Assembly: GCA_942486035.1 (NCBI GenBank)
Contig: CALNXK010000166.1
Coordinates: 528,501 to 592,500, forward strand
Length of the DNA: 64,000 bases
DNA from: Porites lobata
Taxonomy: Eukaryota; Cnidaria; Anthozoa; Scleractinia; Poritidae
Direction of reading: 5' to 3'
Below, one piece after another: positions 49,443-59,360 of the stretch. Under the pieces are notes generated by a model. The model was given only the letters and a program-made list of their open reading frames with translations, made no database searches and had not been told where the DNA came from. Position 1 is the first letter of the stretch; the number at the start of each line of letters is the position of its first letter. The position numbers and the translations under genes are program-made.

Positions 49443-49562
49443 AGAGGGCAGGCGAGAATTAGAAGGGCAAGTAAATTTCTCTGCAAACTTCTCTGTGCAA
49501 GTTTCTATAATATGTGCTCCTCTGAAAGCATGGCGGGAAGAAATCATAAGGCAATATTATAG
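49443..49562. repeat. 120-bp perfect direct repeat, copy B
   Basis: Identical to 47214-47333. Together the two bound 2109 bases of sequence (47334-49442). Confidence 0.92.
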
Positions 49563-50050
49563 TATCACGGATACGCTTGCACAATGAAGGGACCGTTCCG
49601 GTAGCCCGGTAATTTTATGATCATTTAGATACCGGTACATGAATTCTCTGTCTATGTTGTAAGTAGAAATTTCTGAGACTCCTTGTTAAAATTGCAACCT
49701 ACTTTTCATGTCGGGTTTATTTCTGTCATTTCGCAATCCAGTTCAGAGTTACTTCAGTAATCTTTATAACAGTAATGTTCGCCTAGAATGACAAGTGTTG
49801 AACATTTCATAAGTTATAAAATCGACTGTTAGCTTTGCAGGCTGTAGGATTTCCTCGCAAATATCATTGGTAAAGATACCATTCAATCAAGAGTAAACAC
49901 CCGCATAGAAGAACCTAATAGATTTCATCGATGATTTCGGGGCTCAGGTTGATCAAGTTCTTGTTTACTGGATGCTTGTGAGAAATCATCCTGAAAATGT
50001 CCTTGAAATGTTCAGCTCAGAAACTTGAAATTCGTTTCAGAAATACCACA

Positions 50051-50385
50051 GGTAGCCCATGCTCGAAATATGAGCATCGGCGAGCATCGGCATTGTTGCA
50101 TAACATTCGAAATACAGTGTAAAAGCTAGGGTTGTATTGTAGAGAGAAAACCGTTTACAGTAAAACCCCGGCATAAAACGGCTATAAATCGGCCCATGGA
50201 CCACACAGGAGAGACGGCCACACATTTTATGTAATATAAGGTCAACTTTTTTTATTGAAATCCTTACATTTTCGTAGGTTACAGAAACGATAGTTTTTTT
50301 TCCCCATACAAATCCTCATATTTCGAATGTTACGCAACAATGCCAATGCTCGCCGATGCTCTTATTTCGAGCTTGGGCTACCGGC
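50051..50385. mobile_element. 335-bp foldback MITE
   Basis: The arms are GGTAGCCCATGCTCGAAATA then GAGCATCGGCGAGCAT, and the inverted version ending TCGAGCTTGGGCTACC. A TACAGTAAAACCCCGGC-like motif lies in the loop (50157). It shares its terminus with 12394-12490. Confidence 0.8.
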
Positions 50386-51424
50386 GGAAACACTATTCTC
50401 ATAACTGTAGAGAAGGGGTGTCTTCTCGGAAGGCAATACTATATTTTTTTAGAGTGAGAGAATGTAGACATCATTTTGCTCCAAATCTGTAAGGAAACTC
50501 TTCCGACCTCCCTGTCACGATCGTCTACATGCGGGATAGAAAAAATTTCTCCCAGACTTTGGGGCAGGCAAAAGATGGTTATCTCCTCATGATAAATTTG
50601 CAGCAAAGGGAAGCAATTTCCGCCCTGCTTACTTGACTTTTTTTTTTTTAACAGACTGCAAACCTTAGTAAAGCCTAAGCCAATTATGGAATTGCACGCA
50701 TTTTAGAAATCGTTTTTAATCTGTCCTAGCCCTCTCAATTAAGATAAAATTAAACTTAAAACTTGTCAAATCCCAGTGTTAAAAAAAAAGTTAATCGTCC
50801 GTCGAAGGCTAGTCTAAGCATTTCTGTTTTTATACAGCTCAACCGCTCCTTATTCAGCAATGAAAGTAACGGTTCGCAGCCTTCAGTTACCCTAAACGTT
50901 TTTCCATAGGCTGTACATAGTTACATAGACAACAACCCTAACACAGTTAATAGGGGAAAACTGAAATTATTACGAATTATTGGTGAATTTTGCGTTCTCG
51001 GCTATTTTTCGTATAAATAAGGAAACCTATTAAAATATTTTTTGCATTCAAAAATGTGATGGAGAGAGGAATCAGAGAAATTGTCACTTTCGTAATACCT
51101 TAAATAAAAACACTGCATCTAAAAATTTCGGGAAAATAATACTGAAGCCCTTGTAATTTCGAAAAGACTCATTAAAGTTCCCCAGGATGACCGAACAGGT
51201 ACAAATTTTATACTAGTGTCGCTTACAAGGCATTTCTAGAGATCTAAAAGTACTTTGATAGCCTTAAAAGTGTTTTCAATTTATTTGCAATGGGACGAAA
51301 CCGACGTTGGGTCGAACATTGAAATAACGTGTATCCTGTCCTTTATCGATTGCCTCGAAGAATGTCCTCTCTTGTGATGGATAATCCTCTAGATTAAGAG
51401 ATTTCTTTGTTTTTAAGCTCCAGC
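50386..51424. other. No gene seen
   Basis: AT-rich sequence. TATCCTGTCCTTTATCG at 51331 belongs to the recurring unit described below. Confidence 0.4.
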
Positions 51425-52955
51425 CGCTCTTCTAAGGACTGTCACTTAAATGAAAGGGTGTTAAGTTAGCTAGTGCTTATCAACTCGATACATTTATCGT
51501 TAAAGCTTTCGGAAAGCGTTAATGCGCAATTGCATGCACATTGCCGGAATTGAGGGGGACGGAAGGGTTTGAGGTGATGCGGTTTTGCTCGATTTTTGGT
51601 GCGGTTTTTCGGACATTTTTATTTTAAGTTGCGGTATTGCGGTTTTACAAAACCAAGCTGTTTGCGGTATTCAGAAATTTTCGGGTAATTCCACTGCGGT
51701 TAGCGGTTTTCTTATTTTATTTTGTGCGGTGTTTATTCGTAATTCTTTGCGATTTGCGGTATTCGTACCCCTCTTACGCACCCCTCGGAAGTACTTTGTT
51801 TTTTAACGGTTTTTTCTTTTCCTTTTTTGTTATTTTCCTTATAAGTGACGGAACAGTTAAATTGACGTTTCTTGTCGTTTTTCATGCCCTTTAAGTTAAT
51901 TTTACCCCATTTAATTTTGCCAAAAGGAGCATTGCCCAAGTGATGAAACGGTTACGATATTTAAACCAGCCGACATCGGTCTTTGTTACTATACTGCGCC
52001 ACGAGCTGTCAGATTAGCCCTGACTGAGCTTGTTTAGACTATACCCCTTGGCGGCAAAGAAAACACAAATTTTGACGGGCATATCCTGTCCATAGAATTT
52101 ACAGGCAAGGATAAAATAAATCGCCTCTTGATCGTGATACAAACTCAAGCGGGTACCAGCAAAATAAACAAAAGCCGTACAAAAAGTATCCTGCGAACCG
52201 CAGACGCATTTCCGGTCGTAGAGAAGCGACGACCGGAAATGCGTCTCCTGTTCGCAGGCTATACAAAAAGTCCCCATGATTCAAATTCAAGTCAGCACTG
52301 TGTAACCTACTAGAACTTGACCGGGCCCGCATCGGCAACGTTGCCTCTTAGTCAGTATTTGTGGTTCTATTTAACTGGAGGTAAGCACCTGGATCACTAT
52401 AGTTTATGGGAAATGGGGAAAAGAGAAGCGAAAAGGGGAAAGAGCCTCCACTAATCCGCTCTCTGCCCTCCAGGCAAAATCTTCTCTTTATCCCCTGAAT
52501 AAGAGCGATGAATGTGAAACAGCGTCTACTTAGTTAATACTTTTTAGAGACGTTTTAGCAACCCGGCGTCGTCGACTTTGTTTGCTAAAGCTCCCTTTTT
52601 CGGCACTGATCTCAATACCATTCAGAGTATCTTTCGATCCTTGTAGGAAAATGGAAGGGGGGTCTCTGCTGATAGATGCCAAAGGTTTGTCGATCTTCAA
52701 ATTTTTTCTGGCGTAACACTTGCTATACCTTGCTACGGGTTTCAGCTGCAAGTTTATCTAGAAGTAACTTTTCAGGCCGATAAGAAACGTTTGGGTAATA
52801 TTTATAATTCATAATCTGGCAAAACAAGACAAATTAAATAAATCATGTAAAGCAATTATACTGTACGTACGTACGTGTTACGATATTTGCTTATTGATCG
52901 CTAAAGAGAGCAGCTAGAATTGTTTATAATTGTTTGTGGTTGACGCATTTGATAA
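51425..52955 (+). repeat. Large direct repeat, copy 1
   Basis: From CTTCTAAGGACTGTCACTTA to the TAATTGTTTGTGGTTGACG near 52950 the sequence recurs at 53998-55388 with small changes. It contains GCGGTATTGCGG-type words (51590-51760), a segment ending TTTAACTGGAG then gtaagcacct (about 52374) and no recognised protein. The foldback insertion at 52188 is present only here. Confidence 0.85.
52188..52261. mobile_element. Short foldback MITE with 10-bp target duplication
   Basis: CCTGCGAACCGCAGACGCAT then TTCCGGTCGT faces its inverted version ending GTTCGCAGGCTA. TACAAAAAGT flanks it at 52178-52187 and 52262-52271. Its ends resemble the TAGCCTGCGAA of the foldback at 12255. The paralogous copy at 54735 lacks the insert and some flanking bases. 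Confidence 0.8.
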
Positions 52956-53997
52956 AAATTCGAGACTATAGAATACAAGGCTTCTTGGATTTGAGTGGTT
53001 AATTGCAATGATTGATATGTGGTTAACAGTGATATAAATGGATGTGGGGTGAGAGGTAATATCTTAAAAAATTTTGAATCCGTTTTACCCAAGTTTCCTA
53101 TAGCTTCTTCGGCAGGCGGCACGCGCAAAACTTGAACGAGGGGAGAAGAAGAAAGCACGAAAGGGGATGGGTCTTCCTCTTTTCTCTCCTTCCTCTTCCT
53201 TTCGACGTCTGCCTCGGAGGCTATTAGCTTCCTATCATTACAACAAACTGCATCATACGCGTTAGAGAGCAGATCTGACGTCCGTCCCTCGGATACGGAC
53301 GATGAGAATTCATTTATTTAATAAGTACATGTACTAGACCTTGCACAGACTCTGAACAGAGCAGTATTTTAACTTTTTTTATGTCTTTGAACTGGTAGCG
53401 CTTGACTGTTGCTGGAGCCCATCTAACTTATGCGTCTAATATAAAATTATCCCTGTATTAGATTGTTTCGAGAGAATACTGTAAGTTACAATACTGGAAT
53501 GAATTTGCGATTCAGAATTTCCCCAAACGCCTGAGAAAAAAAGCCACTGTTTAGTCAGGTGTTATAAGGCGATGTATCAAAAGTACTTCCCCATCGGACA
53601 AAAAAGACCAAAGCAGGAATATCATCGAAATTAAATGTATACTAATTTTCATCCTTATCTACGTTCATACAAGTGACGATATATCGAAGGGTGAGGATAA
53701 GTTTTTACTCCTCTGAGTACCTTTTAAGGTATATTAATAATTTTTAGTATTATTTGAGTCTATATCTTTATGTTTGTAACTTCCAGACAGGCTCATTGGA
53801 TGCGTGACTTACCTATCTTAGAAATCTCATCAGTTATGTTATTGTTAAGGATATGTGCTTGGTATGATTTATAGGCAACGGTTTATGTTAGTGAATGGAT
53901 ATTAAAGTCGTATGGTGTGTCAACAGATATTAAACAAATCAAGACAGATCGCATCTCGGTGAGGATGATTATGTTATGGGACCCTTAAGCTACAGAG

Positions 53998-55393
53998 CTC
54001 TTCTAAGGACTGTCACTTAAATGAAAGGGTGTTAGGTTAGTGCTTATCAACTCGATACATTTATCATTAAAGCTTTCGGAAAGTGTTAATGCGCAACTCA
54101 TTGCCGGAATTGAGGGGGCGGAAGGGTTTGCGGTGATGCTCGATTTTTGGTGCGGTTTTTCGGAAATTTTTATTTTAAGTTGCGATATTGCGGTTTTGCA
54201 AAACCACGCTGTTTGCGGTATTTAGAAATTTTCGGGAAATTTCAATGCGGTTAGCGGTTTTCTTACGTTATTCTACTGTGCGGTATTTATTCGTAATTCT
54301 GTGCGGTTTTGCGGTATTCGTACCCCCTTCACGCACCCCTCGGAAGTACTTTGTTTTTTCAAGGGTTTTTCCTTTTCCTTTTTTGTTATTTTCCTTATAA
54401 GTGACGGGACAGTTAAATTGACGTTTCTTGTCGTTTTTCATGCCCTTTAAGTTAACTTTACCCCATTTAACTTTGCCAAAAGGAGCATTGCCCAAGTGAT
54501 GAAACGGTTACGATATTTAAACCAGCCGACATCAGTCTTTGTTACTATACTGCGCCACGAGCTGTCAGATTAGCCCTGACTGACCTTGTTTAGACTATAC
54601 CCCTTGGCGGCATCAGTTTTCGTTTGTAAAGAAAACACGAATTTTGACGGGCATATCCTATCCATAGAATTTACAGGCAGGCATAAAATAGATCGCCTCT
54701 AGATCGTGATATAAACTCAAGTGGGTACCAGTTCAAGTCAGCACTGTGTAACCTACTAGAACTTGACCGGGCCCGCATCGGCAACGTTGCCTCTTAGTCA
54801 GTATTTGTGGTTCTATTTAACTGGAGGTAAGCACCTGGATCACTATAGTTTATGGGAAATGGGGAAAAGAGAAGCGAAAAGGGGAAAGAGCCTCCACTAA
54901 TCCGCTCTCTGCCCTCCAGGCAAAATCTTCTCTTTATCCCCTGAATAAGAGCGATGAATGTGAAACAGCGTCTACTTAGTTAATACTTTTTAAAAGACGT
55001 TTTAGCAACCCAGCGTCGTCGACTTTGTTTGCTAAAGCTCCCTTTTTCGATTAAGGCACTAATCTCAATGCCATTCAGAGTCTCTTTTGATCCTAGTAGG
55101 AAAATGGAAGGGGGTCTCTGCTGGTAGATCCCAAAGGTTTGTCGATCTTCAAATTTTAGCTGGCGAAACACTTGCTATACCTTGCTACGGGTTTCAATGC
55201 AGCTGCAGGTTTATCAGGGAGTAAATTTTCAGGCCGAAAAGAAACGTTTGGATAATAATATATAATTCACAATCTGACTAAACAAAACAAATTAAATTAA
55301 TTATGTAAAACAATTATACTGTTACGATATTTGCTTATTGATCGCTAAAGAGAGCAGCTAACTCTTTATAATTGTTTGTGGTTGACGTATTGT
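53998..55393 (+). repeat. Large direct repeat, copy 2
   Basis: Same content and orientation as 51425-52955, about 2.57 kb away. It lacks about 125 bases around the foldback. It is cut at its 3' end by the element at 55395. Confidence 0.85.
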
Positions 55394-55394
55394 A

Positions 55395-56853
55395 CAGTAC
55401 CGCAAGTGATCCCCAACCGCAAATGATCCCCAAAATGGACCGCAAATGATCCTCGACCGCAAGTGATCCCCAAAGTTGACCGCAAATGATGCCGTGAAAA
55501 CTTGAGGAATGGAATGGATTTTATGGGACTGATTACAAAAAAGGACTGATTATAAAAAAAGGAACCTTTTTCTCGCACCTTCTAAAGAAAAAGGGAAGGA
55601 GGACCCTACATCTCAGGTCAATTTATACAAGGCGAAAAAAAAAGTAGAATAAATCTGAAGAGGATATGGTATCAACCGTATACTTCTTCCTTTGTCAATT
55701 GCTTCAATTTTCTTTCAAGAAATGTTTCGTCGCTGAAAATTTAAGACAGGCAGGACGTTACGCAGAAAAAACTCTATTATTTTAACGCCCAAGCTCAACT
55801 TGTCTACTGAGGAATACAAAGCCGGGCACCCTCTACATATCTTTTTAGAAGCGTCGAATTAATTTTCAGAATATTTAGTTGTGATTTTTCTCTGAAGTGT
55901 TAATTTTACGTGATAAACAGCAAGACATTGGGTCGTAACTTATGAGTGCCCCAGGCCTGGCAGTGCCCGTTAAAAAACAAGACGTGATTTGAAATAAACA
56001 CACGTCAAAATGTCCACAGTTTTCGGTTAATTTTGAAAGAGCAACTTGCCTACAGCTCATGAACATGTTGCGAATAGTTATATTGACGCTTATATGTATA
56101 TCCATTTTTTTGCCTTTGCTGTAGACAGTTACCAGGAATCTAAACCTGGTAATGAGAAACGCAAAAGCGAGGCAAGCGGTAGTTATCGAGAGACAAAACA
56201 TCGTAGGAACCGTCACATTCACGGACTAAAAGAAAGTCGCTTATAATTGTTCGGATCCATGAGGCACTTAAAAGAAAATTAAACAACCTAAAACCCTTAT
56301 TTAGCCGGAACGAGAAGCATTGCATTTCAAAAGAGGTGAAAGAAATGCTCTTGCATTAAAGGACAAATCCAGCAAATCATGCCGACCACAAACAACAATA
56401 ACCGCAGAAAATGCGTGTCATGACCTCTCAGTATGAAATAAGCGGCAAAAATCACATTTGCTCAGTCAAAACGTTTTCCTTCAGGTGTAATCTACCCGCC
56501 AGAGAAAAAAATTCATTAGAACAAGCAGCATTTTGGCATGAGCTAAAAGTCGTGTGTTGCCTACCGACTTCGTTTTACACTTGAATGATTTTTTTCATTT
56601 TAATTAGTTTTTATTCATGTATATACGTATTTATTTAAGAACTGAAATTTAGCGTTTAATCTTACTTTTTGTATTAATAATAAAATCGTCACGACGATCC
56701 GCTAACTCGAGTCTAAGCCATTCCTATTTTTCTTTCGGGATCATTTGCGGTCGACTTTGGGGATCACTTGCGGTAGAGGATCATTTGCGGTCCATTTTGG
56801 GGATCATTTGCGGTCTCGGGATCATTTGCGGTTGGGGATCATTTGCGGTACTG
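55395..56853. mobile_element. 1459-bp CAGT-ended element with TA target site
   Basis: Ends CAGTACCGCAAGTGATCCCC and GGGGATCATTTGCGGTACTG are inverted with TA on both sides (55393-55394 and 56854-56855). ACCGCAAATGATCCCC-like words occur about five times at the left edge and six inverted at the right. The middle (55560-56730) is AT-rich with no recognised protein; the ORF 56222-55875 is not a transposase I know. Confidence 0.88.
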
Positions 56854-56855
56854 TA

Positions 56856-57549
56856 CAGCAGCGCGCAAACCTGGACAACATTGCAAACGAGCATACCGAA
56901 TGAAATCAGTTCTGAGCTCACTCCGCTAAGAGACCAGAGTGTATTATTTATTGGAGAGAGTTTTTGTATTCAATCGTCTCAATATGGCATTTATGTGCAT
57001 TAGCGAATGTTCTTAATTCGATACACATGCACGGCAACCTGACAAAGAAACACAGCCATTTTGCTTACCTTTTGGCCGCCTTAACATCAGGTTTAAAGTA
57101 AGTTAAAGTAGAACGTAGGCCAGTAGCTGATATGTAGACAAGCATATTAAAACACGAACACACAAAAGTGTTTTCTATAAAGGATCGACAGCGAAACGAC
57201 TAAAAACAAAGCGGTGAACCGTGTTTGACTCAACTGTGTCATTTTCTGACTACGTGTATCTTTTACAAGGTATTCACAGCAGGACGTTTTGCTTACACAC
57301 CCAAACAAATTTCCGTTTTCACAGGCAAAAGGTGTCATTTCCACAGCTCGCGTGGGGTGATTTTCACGCGCACTTACTTGCTTCGCCAGCTCTAATATCC
57401 ATATAAAAAATTACAGTGCGATTGCCAGGAGAAAAAAAATACTTTTTTATCCAGCCAGAACCGGCATAAATTTTTCATATTTTCAGCTAGCGAGGCGCTC
57501 ATTCAGATTTCCCAGCCAGCTAATTAGCCAGTGTTTTTTTTCCAGCTAG
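56856..57549. other. No gene seen
   Basis: No exon or repeat I can support. Confidence 0.4.
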
Positions 57550-58080
57550 CTCAAATTCTGCCTGAAGAGCGGGTATTTTGTCGAGCGGCTCCGTCGAGTA
57601 CTCCTGAAGTCTCTTGAAAGGCATAATGATAGTCTTCAAAACAAAAGGTCCGCAAATTCGTTGCATTCCCTACGGGAGTTTTGGGCTGTCTCAGTGTAAA
57701 TCGAACAGCAAAAAAACATGCTGGTTGACTAAATCTCTCGAAAGACACAAATAAATTCTGAAAAAAAGGTCCGCAAATACGTTGCATTCCTCACGGGAGG
57801 TGAGGACTGGCTCGATGTAAATTGACCTGGGAAGAACACGCTGGTTCTGATAGAAGTTTTGAGAATATAACCCTACGCCTTGATCAACTACCGCTTAAAA
57901 TTCAATTCACAAAGGAAAAGAGAACACTGAAACCCGTGGGTCTGAGTCGAAAAGCGAACACGCTACCTCAATGTAAATCGAGCTGCAAAAAACAAGCTGG
58001 TTCTGACAAAAATTTGAGCGTAAAACCCTATTCCTTGATCAGCTGCTGCTTTAAACGCAATTTATAAAGCAAACCAGAGC
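57550..58080. repeat. Degenerate tandem repeat, about 125-bp unit
   Basis: AAAGGTCCGCAAATxCGTTGC with CATTCC occurs at 57644 and 57768. TGTAAATCGAxC and CTGGTTCTGAC-like words recur at about 57720, 57840 and 57990. Copies are diverged and not in phase. Confidence 0.6.
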
Positions 58081-58520
58081 ACTAACTGCCCTTTCAAACT
58101 AGAAATCGTATTAAAGCTTGCTCACCTGTTAGGTGCTCTTGAACAGACAACGAACAGCTGCACGCTGATTCACCCAGTTTCGGACCACGAGTTGTAAACA
58201 GAAGACGTCACCATTCAAATGTGGGGACTTACTTACACCCAAATATGGTGAGAACTTTGCCCTACATTCCGCGTCGTTATAATTCTGCCGCCGAGGCAAC
58301 CTCGCTTCTTAGCTCGGTTGCCTCGTTGGCAAAAATTCTAGGTGTTCTTTTTAGGAAAAAAATCTGTTAAAAATGGGCAATTATACCATTTTTTAGATGT
58401 TCGAAAATCTTAGGAGAGACAGGCAAGCAAGAAATTTTACAACAAATGTTCCGAAAATTCTAGATCTCAAATCGTTTTCCGAACAGATATTTTCCGAAAA
58501 TTGATGTTGGGTGCTCCTGA

Positions 58521-58935
58521 CTAGGTGGCACGTCCGTGATTCTGTGAGTCAGACACCACGGCATTATGAAATCACTTGCGCACCAAGTGGAAATATAAAG
58601 TTCAATATGTTTTAGCTTGAGTAAGCGAGTGTTACTGTAATGCCCTGGTGATCTTAACTCCTCAGTGTGATTTTTAAAGCAACAGAAACACTAGGTGGCG
58701 CGCCCGTAATTCTGTGAGTTAGACACCACGGCATTATGAAATCACTTGCGCACAGAAGAAAATTAATATGTCTGATATGTTTTAGCTCGATTAAGCGAGT
58801 GTTTTTGTAATGCCATGGTGATCTAAACTCTTAAGTGAAATTTTTAAAGCAACAGAAACTCAAGGTGGCACGCCCGTGATTCTGTGAATCAGACACTACG
58901 GCATTATGAAATCACTTGCGCACCAAGCGGAAATT
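58521..58935. repeat. 170-bp tandem repeat, about 2.5 copies
   Basis: Copies start at 58521, 58691 and 58861, exactly 170 apart (AGGTGGCACGTCCGTGATTC, then GACACCACGGCATTATGAAA and TCACTTGCGCAC). The third is cut short at about 58935. Confidence 0.9.
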
Positions 58936-58939
58936 AAAA

Positions 58940-59000
58940 GGTAGCCTGCCACCTAAAACTCCCTTTTCCTTCCCTTTCACACGCCCGCCACGTAGGCTAA
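58940..59000. repeat. TAGCCTGCGTGG-family fragment
   Basis: GTAGCCTGCCACCTAAAACT then CCCTTTTCCTTCCC and CCCGCCACGTAGGCTA match the short elements at 15708 and 17270. Confidence 0.55.
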
Positions 59001-59007
59001 TTACAGT

Positions 59008-59360
59008 GAAACCGGTTGTTCGTTTGCGCGCCACTTTGCAATATTGTCACGCAATGTTGGTATTTTGATTGGCAGTTTGCTCCGAGCAAGTTGCGATTCA
59101 AATTTCAATTTGGTGCCTGAGCAAACGGTTTTTCATATTGGGATATTGTGAGTTGACTGCGATGGCAAGCAACATTACCTCGGTTTCAAAGAGAGAAAAA
59201 GTAATTTCCCTCTGGTCGTCGGCCTATCGAAATAAAGAAATATGCTCAAGGCTTCATCTTTCACATCAAACCCTTTAAGAGCAATTGTCTGTAAGATTCG
59301 AACTATATTGAAAAGTCGCTGCCACGCTATCTCACCGAATTGGCTGAAAATTAGCATGTA
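59008..59360 (+). pseudogene. Tc1/mariner-like transposase N-terminal relic
   Basis: A TIR-like CAGTGAAACCGG follows TTA at 59005-59007. The ATG at 59162 opens MASNITSVSKREKVISLWSS, then RNKEICSRLHLSHQTL, the first helix-turn-helix of a Tc1-type transposase. The frame hits TAA at 59276-59278. One frame over, AIVCKIRTILKSRC continues the same domain, so a frameshift broke it. No catalytic DDE domain or right terminus was found downstream. Confidence 0.7.

Noticed and set aside
55875..56222. 115-codon ORF inside the 1459-bp element
   Set aside because: It has no transposase motif, and the element is otherwise non-coding.
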